From NCBI GenBank assembly GCA_963840075.1, contig CAWIXS010000011.1:1-64000 (forward strand): 64,000 nucleotides of DNA, read 5' to 3'. Made by a program: the position numbers and the translations under genes. Position 1 is the stretch's first letter. The number at the start of each line of letters is the position of its first letter. The DNA comes from AWTP1-13 sp963840075. GTDB lineage: Bacteria > Pseudomonadota > Alphaproteobacteria > Rhizobiales > Hyphomicrobiaceae. Below the pieces are notes generated by a model that was not told where the DNA came from, did not search any database, and saw only the letters and a list, made by a program, of their open reading frames with translations. Positions 44,143 to 52,940 of this stretch are shown here, piece after piece.

Positions 44143-45645
44143 GTGGATATTCTTGCCAACCTCGCCACCGGCTTCGGCGCGGCCGCGACGCCCGTCAACC
44201 TCGGCTTCTGTCTCATCGGGGTGCTGCTCGGCACCGCTGTCGGCGTGCTGCCGGGCATCGGCCCCATCGCCACCATCGCCATGCTGCTGCCGATCACCTA
44301 CGGCGCGCCGCCGCTGGGCGCGCTGATCATGCTGGCGGGCATCTACTACGGCGCCCAGTACGGCGGCTCGACCACGGCGATCCTCATCAACCTGCCGGGC
44401 GAGTCGTCGTCGGTGGTCACGTGCCTCGACGGCTACCAGATGGCGCGGCAGGGACGCGCCGGCGCCGCGCTCAGCGTCGCCGCCGTGGGCTCGCTGGTGG
44501 CGGGCTGCGTCGGCACCCTCGTGCTCGCCGCCTTCGCGCCGGCGCTGGCCGCCGTCGGCGACCGCTTCCTGTCGCCGGAGTACTGCTCCCTCATGCTGTT
44601 CGGCCTCGTCGCCGCCGTCGTGCTCGCGCACGGCTCCGCCCTCAAGGCCGTCGCCATGGTGCTCCTCGGGCTGCTGCTGGGCATCGTCGGCACCGACACC
44701 CAGAGCGGCACGCTGCGCTACACCTTCGGCATCGACCTGCTCCACGACGGCATCGATTTCATTCCCGTCGCCATGGGCCTGTTCGGCATCTCCGAGATCA
44801 TGCGCAATCTCGACCGCTCGGCGCTCGAGCGCAGCGTGCGCCACGCCGTGGGCAGCCTGTGGCCGAGCCGGGAGGAGGTGCGGCGCGCCTGGCCCGCCGT
44901 GCTGCGCGGCACCGGGCTCGGGGCGGTGCTCGGCATCCTGCCGGGCGGCGGCGCGGTGCTCAGCTCGTTCGCCGCCTACGTGCTGGAGAAGCGCGTCTCG
45001 CGCACGCCCGAGCGCTTCGGCAGGGGTGCGGTGGAGGGCGTGGCTGCGCCCGAGTCCGCCAACAATGCCGCGGCTCAGACCTCCTTCGTGCCGCTGCTGA
45101 CCCTCGGCATCCCCTCCAACCCGGTGATGGCGCTGATGGTGGGCGCGATGGTCATCCAGGGCATCCAGCCGGGCACCGCCGTCATCTCCGAGCGTCCCGA
45201 GCTGTTCTGGGGCATGGTCGCCAGCATGTGGATCGGCAACCTCCTGCTGATCGTCATCAACCTGCCGCTGATCGGCATCTGGGTGCGGATGCTCGCCGTG
45301 CCCTACCGCATCCTGTTTCCGTGCATCCTGGTGCTGTGCTGCGTGGGGGCCTACAGCGCACAGCCGAACCCGACCATTCTGCTGCTGACCGCCGCCTTTG
45401 CGCTGCTCGGCTACGTATTCCTGAAGCTCGGCTGCGAGGGCGCGCCCTTCATCCTGGGCTTCGTGCTCGGGCCGCTGATGGAGGAGAACCTGCGCCGCGC
45501 GATGGTCATCTCCGGCGGCGATCCCACCATCTTCGTGAGGAGCCCGATCTCGCTCGGCCTGCTGCTCGCCACGCTCGGCCTGGTGCTCGTCATGGTGGTG
45601 CCGCGCTTCCGCAGGACCCGCGAGGCGGCATTCCAGGAGGATTGA
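44143..45645 (+). CDS. tctA: Tripartite tricarboxylate transporter large membrane subunit (TctA)
   Basis: 500 residues and about twelve helices. Family segments GTAVGVLPGIGPIATIAMLLPIT, YYGAQYGGSTTAILINLPGE and the second-half counterpart GILPGGGAVLSS, plus PESANNAAAQTSFVPLLTLGIP, are intact. GTG start at 44143 immediately follows tctB. No TctC is adjacent; two orphan TctC genes are at 48443 and 54765, so one may serve this permease. Confidence 0.92.
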   Translation: MDILANLATGFGAAATPVNLGFCLIGVLLGTAVGVLPGIGPIATIAMLLPITYGAPPLGALIMLAGIYYGAQYGGSTTAILINLPGESSSVVTCLDGYQMARQGRAGAALSVAAVGSLVAGCVGTLVLAAFAPALAAVGDRFLSPEYCSLMLFGLVAAVVLAHGSALKAVAMVLLGLLLGIVGTDTQSGTLRYTFGIDLLHDGIDFIPVAMGLFGISEIMRNLDRSALERSVRHAVGSLWPSREEVRRAWPAVLRGTGLGAVLGILPGGGAVLSSFAAYVLEKRVSRTPERFGRGAVEGVAAPESANNAAAQTSFVPLLTLGIPSNPVMALMVGAMVIQGIQPGTAVISERPELFWGMVASMWIGNLLLIVINLPLIGIWVRMLAVPYRILFPCILVLCCVGAYSAQPNPTILLLTAAFALLGYVFLKLGCEGAPFILGFVLGPLMEENLRRAMVISGGDPTIFVRSPISLGLLLATLGLVLVMVVPRFRRTREAAFQED

Positions 45646-45763
45646 GCCGGCAGACCCCGACCCCGCATCAGGGTGTCGCGCATGTGCCACATGGCGCCCG
45701 CTCCATGATGCCCGCCGCGTCTCTTGTCGTTCTCCTCATCGCGGGGGCGTGCGATGGTCGAGG

Positions 45764-46294
45764 ATGCGCAAATTGACGTTCCCCATTGCTCTCCCGATCG
45801 CGTTCGGCATCATCGTCCTGACGGCGGCGATCCTTTACGCGATGGGTCGCATCGCCATCTGCAAGTGCGGCTACGTGCAATTCTACGGGCCGCCGGATTC
45901 GCAGCACCTGTTCGACGCCTACACCTTCACCCACGTCCTGCACGGTCCGGTGTTCTACCTGGCCATCTGGCTCATCGACCGCGGCCGTCTGAGCGTGGCC
46001 AAGCGGCTCATCATTGCCGTCTTTCTCGAGGCCGGCTGGGAGATCATCGAGAACACCCCGTTCGTCATCAACCGCTACTCGGGCGGGAACCCGGCGGAGT
46101 ACAGCGGCAACTCCATCGTCAACTCGGTCGGAGACCTGCTGGCGATGATGACAGGCGTCCTGATCACCGCCGCAGTGCCGGTCTGGGCAACCGTGGTCCT
46201 GTTCGTGGCTGCCGAGGCGACGCTCTACTATTTCATCCAGGACGGGCTCGTCCTGAACTTCATCGGCCTCGTGCTCGGCCGCAGACTGCTCTGA
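45764..46294 (+). CDS. UPF0314/DUF2585 membrane protein
   Basis: About 176 residues with four to five helices; recognisable by CKCGYVQFYG, SHQHLF-like DSQHLFDAYTFTHVLHG, FLEAGWEIIENTPFVINRYS and DLLAMMTGV. This family is characteristic of Hyphomicrobiales and has no known function. A start at 45749 (GTG) would add five residues and has a slightly better upstream region. It is convergent with the ligC remnant. Confidence 0.85.
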   Translation: MRKLTFPIALPIAFGIIVLTAAILYAMGRIAICKCGYVQFYGPPDSQHLFDAYTFTHVLHGPVFYLAIWLIDRGRLSVAKRLIIAVFLEAGWEIIENTPFVINRYSGGNPAEYSGNSIVNSVGDLLAMMTGVLITAAVPVWATVVLFVAAEATLYYFIQDGLVLNFIGLVLGRRLL

Positions 46295-46312
46295 CGGCTC
46301 CGGCGCCCCGTC

Positions 46313-46922
46313 TCAGGCGAGGCCTCGCTCGATGCGGTCGAGCGTGCGCATGGTGTCGAGGCATTGCGCGACGCTGGCGCTGGGCTCGCGGCGCTCCCGG
46401 GTCACGGCGATGAGCCCGCGGTCGGCGAGCACCACCCCGTTGCTGGAGACCGCGACGCCCGCAAGGTCGATCGGCTTGTCGTCGCCGTCGTAGAGGTCGT
46501 CGCAGCGCGCGATGCAGGTGCCGTTGTCGCAGATGTAGCGGAAGACGGTGCCGAGCGGCCCCTCGTTGCTGAACGACAGCGACAGCGTCCTTCCGGACGC
46601 GCACGAGCTCCTCCGCATCCGCCAGCGTGTCGGCCATGGGGATCTCGATGACCACGTGCTTGCCGGCGCGCAGGCAGTGGATGGCCTGGCGGGCGTGGAG
46701 CTGGGTCGGCGTTGCCAGGATCACCGCGTCGACGTCCTTCAGGGCGAGGCTTTCCGCGAGGTCCTTGGTCCAGTGGGGGATGCGCCTCTCCTCGGCGAGC
46801 CCTTCGATGTCGTCGGGCGCGCCGCCGACCACGGACACCACCTCGACCCCCTCGATGGCCGCCAGAGCGTCGAGATGCCTGCCGCCGAACGCGCCCGCCG
46901 CGCCCGCCACACAGAGCTTCGT
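46313..46922 (-). pseudogene. ligC: 4-carboxy-2-hydroxymuconate-6-semialdehyde dehydrogenase gene, decayed
   Basis: The two ends of LigC are clear. The N-terminal ~112 codons read KLCVAGAAGAFGGRHLDAL (Rossmann), DAVILATPTQLHARQA and KHVVIEIPMADTLADAEEL. The last ~91 codons, in another frame, read TLSLSFSNEGPLGTVFRYI through REPSASVAQCLDT to a stop at 46313. About 110 codons between them, including the catalytic region of this Gfo/Idh/MocA enzyme, are missing and the junction is out of frame. The start codon is also lost: GGGAGG is followed at the right place by ACG (46922-46920) where ATG would give M-K-L-C. It lies divergently from intact ligAB. Confidence 0.85.
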
Positions 46923-46935
46923 GCTCGCACCTCCC

Positions 46936-47035
46936 CGAAACGCAGGCGGATTAGGCGATAGCCGTAATCCGCCGATGCACGGGGGACGACCGTTGCAACG
47001 GCGGATACGGGCTTCGCCCTGATCCGCCTACACGC
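46936..47035. repeat. GGCGGATTA palindromic repeats
   Basis: GGCGGATTAGGCGATAGCC...TAATCCGCC and GGCGGATACGGGC...GATCCGCC are two related hairpins lying between the ligC remnant and ligA. Confidence 0.75.
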
Positions 47036-47164
47036 ATACCAAGCCATCCCTGCATGACACTCATGAAATTGCCCACGTCCGCGCGTTGACCAGGATCAAG
47101 GCCGATCGGCGCAAAGGATCCGAACGATGCGATCAGATCGGAGCTTCCTGGGGAGGATCGGGGA

Positions 47165-47518
47165 ATGTCCACCGAGGCCATGACCGAGCAGATACCCGGC
47201 ACGATCCTGTTCGACGGACGCCAGGCCATGAAGGGCTATGCGCTCAACAAGATGTGCTACGACTTCAACCGCGCCGAGAACCGTGAGGCCTTCAAGCGCG
47301 ACGAGGAGGCCCACATGGCGCGCTACGGCCTCAACGACGCGCAGAAGGCCGCCATCCGCAAGCGCAACGTGCTCGACCTGATCGAGGCCGGCGGCAACAT
47401 CTACTACCTTGCCAAGCTCGCCGGCATCTTCGGCCTCACCGTGCAGGACGTTGGCGCCCAGCAGACCGGCATGACGGTGGAGCAGTTCAAAGAGAAGCTG
47501 AGGAAGCAGGGGGAGTGA
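47165..47518 (+). CDS. ligA: Protocatechuate 4,5-dioxygenase alpha subunit
   Basis: 117 residues, all-helical, with the LigA signature MKGYALNKMCYDFNRAENREAF, DEEAHMARYGL, and NVLDLIEAGGNIYYLAKLAG. LigA covers the active site of LigB; the heterodimer opens protocatechuate between carbons 4 and 5. ATG 47165 has GGGGAGGATCGGGGA upstream. The ligB start comes one base after its stop, giving tight 1:1 synthesis. Confidence 0.93.
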   Translation: MSTEAMTEQIPGTILFDGRQAMKGYALNKMCYDFNRAENREAFKRDEEAHMARYGLNDAQKAAIRKRNVLDLIEAGGNIYYLAKLAGIFGLTVQDVGAQQTGMTVEQFKEKLRKQGE

Positions 47519-47519
47519 G

Positions 47520-48362
47520 ATGGCCCGCATCGTAGGAGGACTGACGACCTCCCATATCCCCTCGATCGGCAGTGCCATCGCCAGGGAGCTGTTCTCCGAT
47601 CCCTACTGGAAGCCGTTCTTCGACGCCTATCCGAAGGCGCGCGCGTGGCTGGCGGAGGTGAAGCCGGATGTGGCGGTGGTGATCTACAACGACCACGGCC
47701 TCAACTTCTTCCTCGACAAGATGCCCACCTTCGCGGTCGGCGCCGCGGCCGAGTACCGCAACGACGACGAGGGCTGGGGCATCCCGGTGCTGCCGCCGTT
47801 CAAGGGCGATGCCAAGCTCAGCTGGCACATCATCGAGTCTTTGATGCGCGAGGAGTTCGACATCTGCACCTGCCAGGAGATGAACGTCGACCACGGCTTC
47901 ACCGTGCCGATCCAGCTCTTGTGGCCGAACTACCCGGCGGTCGGCATCCGCACCATCCCGATCAGCATCAACACGGTGCAGCATCCGATCCCCTCGCCGT
48001 CGCGCTGCTACAAGCTCGGGCAGGCGCTGGGGCGGGCGATCGAGAGCTACCCAGAGGATCTGAATGTGGTGATCCTCGGCACCGGCGGGCTGTCGCATCA
48101 GCTCGACGGCACGCGCGCCGGCTTCATCAACAAGACCTTCGACCTCATGTGCATGGACAGGATCGTCGGCGAGCCCGAGACGCTGGCGCGGATGGCCACG
48201 CACGAGCTGGTGCGCGAGGCCGGTGCCCAGGGGGCGGAATTCATCCAGTGGCTCGCCATGCGCGGCGCGCTGACCGGCAAGGTGCGCAAGCTGCACAGCA
48301 ACTACCACATCCCCATCTCCAACACCGCCGCCGGGCTGCTGGTGCTGGAGAACGCGGCCTAG
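47520..48362 (+). CDS. ligB: Protocatechuate 4,5-dioxygenase beta (catalytic) subunit
   Basis: 280 residues of the class III extradiol family. Iron ligands by alignment from memory are His12 (TTSHIP), His59 (YNDHGLNF) and the Glu of GAEFIQWLAMRGAL; the second-sphere His lies in GTGGLSHQLDG, and MNVDHGFTVP is conserved. Products are ring-opened 4-carboxy-2-hydroxymuconate-6-semialdehyde. The C-terminus is about 20 residues shorter than Sphingobium LigB. It appears fully functional, in contrast to the ruined ligC beside it. Gallate-type relatives exist, so substrate preference could differ. Confidence 0.9.
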   Translation: MARIVGGLTTSHIPSIGSAIARELFSDPYWKPFFDAYPKARAWLAEVKPDVAVVIYNDHGLNFFLDKMPTFAVGAAAEYRNDDEGWGIPVLPPFKGDAKLSWHIIESLMREEFDICTCQEMNVDHGFTVPIQLLWPNYPAVGIRTIPISINTVQHPIPSPSRCYKLGQALGRAIESYPEDLNVVILGTGGLSHQLDGTRAGFINKTFDLMCMDRIVGEPETLARMATHELVREAGAQGAEFIQWLAMRGALTGKVRKLHSNYHIPISNTAAGLLVLENAA

Positions 48363-48370
48363 CCGGGTAG

Positions 48371-48440
48371 CGGGGTCAAACCCCTCGCCTCCAACCTTGG
48401 TGCAAAACGCCAAGGTTGCGAGCGAGGGGTCTGACCCCGG
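48371..48440. repeat. Long TCAGACCC-family hairpin between convergent genes
   Basis: CGGGGTCAAACCCCTCGC and GCGAGGGGTCTGACCCCGG flank an inner stem CCAACCTTGG...CCAAGGTTG. The whole 70-base hairpin sits between the convergent ligB and tctC stops, where it could terminate both transcripts. Confidence 0.8.
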
Positions 48441-48442
48441 TT

Positions 48443-49429
48443 TCACCCCTGCGGCTCGATCTTGGCTTCCGCGGTGACCTTGCGCCAGAGCGCGAGGTCG
48501 CCCTTGACGACCTCGGTGGCCTCGGCAACCGAGCCCGTCAGCAGCGGCGTGGCGGCGCTCTGGGTGAGGAACGCCTTGGTCGCATCGGTCTTGGCGATGT
48601 CGCGCAGCAGGCCGCCCATCTTCTGCACCACTGCCTCCGGGGTGCCCTTGGGGAGCCAGGCCGCCCATTTCGGCGTGAACACATAGGCGATGCCCGCTTC
48701 CGTCATGGTGGGCACGTCGGGCGCCGTCGAAAGGCGCGCCTTGGTGGTGACGGCGAGCAGCTTCATGCGGCCCTGCTTGGCCTGCGCCACCGAGAACGTC
48801 GCATCCGCGAACAGGAAGTCGATCTGGTTCGACACCATCTCGCGCGCGGCATCCATCGTGCCCTTGTAGGCGACGCGCTCGGCCTTGGTCCCGGTCTCGA
48901 CGAGGAACTTCTCCGAGGCGACCAGCGTGACGCCGGTGGCGGTGCCGTACTTCATCTTGCCGCCGGCTGCCTCGAGGTTGGCGACCAGCTCCTTGACGGT
49001 GCCGGCCTTGGCGTTGGGCCCGACGGTCAGGACGAACGTGCTCTCGGCCAGCGTCGCCACCGGCTGCAGGTCCATCGCGTCGTAGCCCGGGTTCTTCATG
49101 AGCACGGTGTTGCCGACCACGGCGGCGGTGCCGTGGATCAGCAGCGTGTAGCCGTCGGGCTTGGATAAGCGCGCTGCATCGGTGGCGATCTTGCCGTTGG
49201 CGCCGACCTTGTTCTCGACCACGAACCTCTGCCCGGTCGCCTTTTCCAGCTGGGCCGCGTAGTAGCGCACCAGCGTGTCGCCGCCGCCCCCGGCGGGGTA
49301 GCCCGCGATCACCCGCACCGGCCGATCGGGATAGCTCTGCGCCGAGGCGCCCTGGGCGGCGAGCAGGCCGACCGCGGCGAGCGCCGCGAGGCGCGTGAGG
49401 ATGGGCGATGCTTGCATGAGGCCTTGCAT
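48443..49429 (-). CDS. TctC/Bug-type solute-binding protein
   Basis: 328 residues: signal peptide ending GLLAAQGASAQSYPDRPV, then the Bug fold with VRVIAGYPAGGGGDTLVRYYA, GQRFVVENKVGANGKIATDA, GYTLLIHGTAA and a KWAAWLPKGTPEAVV near the end. It captures a carboxylate for a TctAB-type permease. Two nested starts exist; ATG 49429 follows GGGGAGGAAG. It is last in a minus-strand set behind the FerB- and FerA-like genes, so its ligand may be an aromatic acid such as ferulate (inference). Confidence 0.88.
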   Translation of the reverse strand: MQGLMQASPILTRLAALAAVGLLAAQGASAQSYPDRPVRVIAGYPAGGGGDTLVRYYAAQLEKATGQRFVVENKVGANGKIATDAARLSKPDGYTLLIHGTAAVVGNTVLMKNPGYDAMDLQPVATLAESTFVLTVGPNAKAGTVKELVANLEAAGGKMKYGTATGVTLVASEKFLVETGTKAERVAYKGTMDAAREMVSNQIDFLFADATFSVAQAKQGRMKLLAVTTKARLSTAPDVPTMTEAGIAYVFTPKWAAWLPKGTPEAVVQKMGGLLRDIAKTDATKAFLTQSAATPLLTGSVAEATEVVKGDLALWRKVTAEAKIEPQG

Positions 49430-49559
49430 GAGGCTTCCTCCCCTGGCGGTCCGATCGGCTGGAACGGCTCGTTTGTTGTGGGCGATGCTACACCGGCCGT
49501 CGCGTCGGGGCGAGGCGGGCGGCGCATGATCCCCCGGGTCTTCGTCCTCGGGGTCTTCG

Positions 49560-51725
49560 TCAAGGTGCCGCACGCTTGACGATCAGGGCGTCGAGCGCCA
49601 GGGCGCCCTGCCCCTGCGGGCAGGCGACCAGCGGGTTGATCTCCACTTCGGCGATGTCGGGCGACCGCTCCACGAGCCCGCCGACGATGTGGGCGACGTC
49701 GGCGACGGCGGCGATGTCGACGGGCGCCGTGCCGCGGGCGCCGCGCAGCAGGCCCGCCCCTTGCAGGCGGCCGAGCGCGTCGAGGATGGCGGCCCTGCCG
49801 GCGCCGGCGGGCAGCAGGGCCACGTCCTTCAGCGCTTCCACCCAGATGCCGCCGAGGCCCAGCATCAGGACCGCGCCCCAGTGCGGGTCGCGGCGGGCAC
49901 CGACGATCAGCTCAAGGCCCTTCGGCGCCATCGCCTCGACGAGCACGCCGTCGAGCGCCAGGCCCGGCCGGGCGCGCTGCACGGCGCCGTGGAGCTGCTC
50001 CCAGGCCGTGCGCAGGGCGCCCGCGTCGCCGATGTTGAGGATCACGCCGCCGGCGTCGCTCTTGTGCGTCAGCGCCGCGGCCTGCGCCTTGAAGGCCACC
50101 GGGAAGCCGACGCCGGCGGCGATTTCCTCGGCCGCGGCGAGGTCCGTCGCAAGCCCGCCCCGCGGCACCGGCACACCGGCGCCCGCGAGCAGCGCCTTGG
50201 CCCGATGCTCGGCGACCGGCCCGTCGGGCAAATCGCCGAGGTCGAGGGCCAGGCCGCCGCCCGCGGCGTCCGCGGCCTGCCGTTGTGCGAGCATCCGGGC
50301 GACCCCGTTGACCGCGGCCATCGCCTGCACCGCCCGCTCGGTGGAACGGAAGAGCGCGGCGCCCTCGCGCCGCACCAGGGCCATGAACGCCTCATCCAGC
50401 GGCATCGGATCGCCGAGCATCACGAAGGCGACCGGCTTTTGCGATCCCCGGATCACCGGCAGGAGATGCTCCGCCTTCTCGACCTGCTGCGGCGGACGCC
50501 CGGTGAACAGCGCCAGGATCAGCGCGTTGACGCCCGGATCGTCGATCAGGAGCTGCGCGGCCCGGTTCATCAGCTCGGGCTTGGCGAACGCCACCGTGCC
50601 CGTGTCGAGCGGATTGTCCACGGCGGCATAGGGCGGGAAGATCGCGCGCAGCCCCGCCGTCGTCTCGGGCGACCATTCCGCAAGCTCGAGCCCCGCATCG
50701 TGGGCGAAATCGAAGGCGAGGCCGCGCACCGCGCCGGAGTTGGTCATGACGCCGGTCCGGCCGGCCGCGGGGACCGGCCGCGCCGCAAGCAGCAGCGCCA
50801 CGTCGGTGAGCGCGTCGAGCCCGTCCACCACCGCCACCCCCGCGTGGCCGAGGAGGGTGCGGGCAACGGCGAGGTCGCCGGCAACGGCCCCGGTATGAGA
50901 CTGGGCGGCCGCCTGCGCGGCCTCCGTGCGGCCCGTGTGCAGGAGCACGATCGGCTTGCCCAGCTCGCGCGCTCGTTGGGCCAGCCGCAACAGCTTCTGC
51001 GGCCGGCGCACCTGCTCGACGAACAGCGTGACGACCCCGGTCGCCCTGTCCTGCAGGACCTGCTCCAGGAAGTCCTCCGCACCGAGCACGGCCTCGTTTC
51101 CGGTGCTGATGAGGAAGGTGACCTTCAGGCCCGAGGTGACGAGCGAATCGCGGATTGCGCTGGCGATCGCCCCGCTCTGGGCGATGACGGCGACGCCGGC
51201 CGTCCCGGTCTCGAGCATCGGCTGATACTCGCCGAAGGTGAGCGGGATGGCATCGACATAGTTGATGAAGCCGAGGTTGTTGGGACCGTTGACGATGACG
51301 CCGCACTCGCGCGCGAGCGCCGTCAGCCGCGCCTGCAACTCCCGGCCGTCCGGGCCGGCCTCGCCGAAGCCCGAGGCGAACACGACGGCGCCGTTGATCC
51401 TGCGCCGCCCGCAGGCGGCAATGGCGTCGAGCACCGCGTCGCGCGGCACGAGCAGCACGATGGCATCGAGCCCGGGCGGCAGGTCGTCGATCGACTTGAC
51501 GCAGGGATGCCCGCCGATCTCCGCCTTGCTGCGGCTGACGAGATGCAGCTCGCCCGCAAACCCGGCGCGCTTCAGGTTGCCGAGCACGTTGCCGCCCATG
51601 GAGCGCGGGTCGTCCGAGGCGCCGACGATCGCCACCGTGCGCGGCCTCAAGAGGCGCGCGAGCGCCGCGGGATCGATGTCGTGAGAAGGGGTCGGACCCC
51701 TCGCATCGCTGGTCGTGTTCATCAT
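49560..51725 (-). CDS. NDP-forming acyl-CoA synthetase, FerA-like
   Basis: 721 residues in the single-chain ADP-forming CoA ligase family: CoA-binding VAIVGASDDPRSMGGNVLGNL, VNGPNNLGFINY, ligase VAVIAQSGAIASAI, phospho-His candidate near residue 277 in QSHTGAVAGD, and an ATP-grasp half (GFPVAFKAQAAALTHKSDAGGV; EINPLVACPQG). The feruloyl-CoA synthetase FerA of Sphingobium SYK-6 is of this unusual type. Adjacency to a FerB-like hydratase-lyase makes feruloyl/coumaroyl-CoA synthetase the best guess. Residues 8-15 are encoded by a TCAGACCC-type palindrome. Confidence 0.75.
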   Translation of the reverse strand: MMNTTSDARGPTPSHDIDPAALARLLRPRTVAIVGASDDPRSMGGNVLGNLKRAGFAGELHLVSRSKAEIGGHPCVKSIDDLPPGLDAIVLLVPRDAVLDAIAACGRRRINGAVVFASGFGEAGPDGRELQARLTALARECGVIVNGPNNLGFINYVDAIPLTFGEYQPMLETGTAGVAVIAQSGAIASAIRDSLVTSGLKVTFLISTGNEAVLGAEDFLEQVLQDRATGVVTLFVEQVRRPQKLLRLAQRARELGKPIVLLHTGRTEAAQAAAQSHTGAVAGDLAVARTLLGHAGVAVVDGLDALTDVALLLAARPVPAAGRTGVMTNSGAVRGLAFDFAHDAGLELAEWSPETTAGLRAIFPPYAAVDNPLDTGTVAFAKPELMNRAAQLLIDDPGVNALILALFTGRPPQQVEKAEHLLPVIRGSQKPVAFVMLGDPMPLDEAFMALVRREGAALFRSTERAVQAMAAVNGVARMLAQRQAADAAGGGLALDLGDLPDGPVAEHRAKALLAGAGVPVPRGGLATDLAAAEEIAAGVGFPVAFKAQAAALTHKSDAGGVILNIGDAGALRTAWEQLHGAVQRARPGLALDGVLVEAMAPKGLELIVGARRDPHWGAVLMLGLGGIWVEALKDVALLPAGAGRAAILDALGRLQGAGLLRGARGTAPVDIAAVADVAHIVGGLVERSPDIAEVEINPLVACPQGQGALALDALIVKRAAP

Positions 51726-51756
51726 CGGCGGTGGTGGTGAGGGTCTACCCCCTTTG

Positions 51757-52617
51757 TTACTCGGGGCGCTTCATGGCCTTGAGGCCCGGCCGGTAGCTCT
51801 TGTCGTCGAGGAACTGCTTCAAGCCCTGCTGGCGCCCGCGCTCGGGATCGATCAGGATGCCCTGCTCGTTCTTCGCCGTCAGGTAGTCGAGCGCCACGTC
51901 CCAGGACATGTCCTCCACGTTGCGGAAGGCGACCTTGGCCTGGTGCAGCACCGTCGGGTTCTTCTCCATGAGGATTCTCGCCAGCTCCCGCGTGTGCCGG
52001 CGCAGCTCGGCCAGCGGCACCGACTCGTTGACGAGCCCGATGGCGGCGGCCTTTTTCCCGTCGAAGGGGAGGCCCGTCATGATGGCATAGAGCGCGGCGC
52101 GCCGCCCCACGAGCTGGCTCAGCACCTTCGACACGTTGCCGCCCGGCAGGATGCCCCAGTTGATCTCCGACACGCCGAACGTCGCCTCGTCGGCGGCAAT
52201 TGCGAGATCGCACGACGCCATCGGCGTGAAGGCGCCGCCGAAGCACCAGCCGTTCACCATGGCGATGGTGGGCTTGGCGAAATGCATGAGCTTGTGGCCC
52301 TGCCAGGCGAACGCATCGCGCCGCACGCGCGTCTGCTCGAGACGGGGCTTTGCGTCGGTCTCGCGGAAGTACTCCTTGAGGTCCATGCCGGCGGAGAAGG
52401 AGTCGCCCGACCCCGTCAGCACCAGCACGCGGCAGCGGTCGTCCACCTCCAGCGCGTCGAGGACCTCGTTCATCTCCCGGTTCAGCGTGGGGTTCATGGC
52501 ATTGCGCTTGTCGGGCCGGTTCATGGCGACCCAGGCGATGCCGTCCCCGAGCTCGACGAGCACCGTGTTTCCCCACGGCTCCTCCCGCCTCGCCTCGCCG
52601 TTCCCCGCGTCGCTCAT
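51757..52617 (-). CDS. Feruloyl-CoA hydratase/lyase, FerB/Ech-like
   Basis: 286 residues of the crotonase fold, closely following the p-hydroxycinnamoyl-CoA hydratase-lyase type: MNRPDKRNAMNPTLNREM, LTGSGDSFSAGMDLKEYFRE, KPTIAMVNGWCFGGAFTP, EATFGVSEINWGILPGG, GLVNESVPLAELR and RGRQQGLKQFLDDKSYRPGL. This enzyme hydrates feruloyl-CoA and cleaves it to vanillin and acetyl-CoA. The FerA-like gene starts 31 bases after its stop. Product vanillin would go via vanillate to protocatechuate, the LigAB substrate. Confidence 0.85.
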   Translation of the reverse strand: MSDAGNGEARREEPWGNTVLVELGDGIAWVAMNRPDKRNAMNPTLNREMNEVLDALEVDDRCRVLVLTGSGDSFSAGMDLKEYFRETDAKPRLEQTRVRRDAFAWQGHKLMHFAKPTIAMVNGWCFGGAFTPMASCDLAIAADEATFGVSEINWGILPGGNVSKVLSQLVGRRAALYAIMTGLPFDGKKAAAIGLVNESVPLAELRRHTRELARILMEKNPTVLHQAKVAFRNVEDMSWDVALDYLTAKNEQGILIDPERGRQQGLKQFLDDKSYRPGLKAMKRPE

Positions 52618-52635
52618 CGTTCCTGCTCCCTTGCA

Positions 52636-52662
52636 GGCGTCGGACCCTCCGGGTCTGACACC
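52636..52662. repeat. TCAGACCC-family palindrome
   Basis: GGCGTCGGACCCTCCGGGTCTGACACC: near-perfect arms with a 3-base loop, about 20 bases upstream of the ferB-like start. Confidence 0.8.
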
Positions 52663-52754
52663 GTTCTGAAACCCCCACCTTGCCCCCGGAACCGGCCGGC
52701 TTTAAACTGAGCATATTGAGCATATTGAGCATATACCGGGGAGGGAGGTCGGCG

Positions 52755-52940
52755 ATGGGCAAATTCCTTGCAGCCGTCGTTGCGGGCGTTCTTGCGACCG
52801 TGATCGGCGGATTGATACTCAACTCGATGAAGGGCAAGCGGGGGGGCAGAAGCGACGTTCCCGGAATAGCGCATCTCGTTGCGTCCCTCCCGCTGGAGCA
52901 GGCAGCGCCCCTGCGTTTCCGCACCCTATCGCGCGCCTGA
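52755..52940 (+). CDS. Small single-pass membrane protein
   Basis: 61 residues: MGKFLAAVVAGVLATVIGG, one Gly/Ala-rich helix, then a basic loop (KGKRGGRSD) and ~30 more residues. GAGG lies eight bases before ATG 52755. Upstream are three tandem GAGCATATT repeats. Its 3' end overlaps the convergent extradiol dioxygenase gene by 15 bases. Unknown function. Confidence 0.5.
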   Translation: MGKFLAAVVAGVLATVIGGLILNSMKGKRGGRSDVPGIAHLVASLPLEQAAPLRFRTLSRA

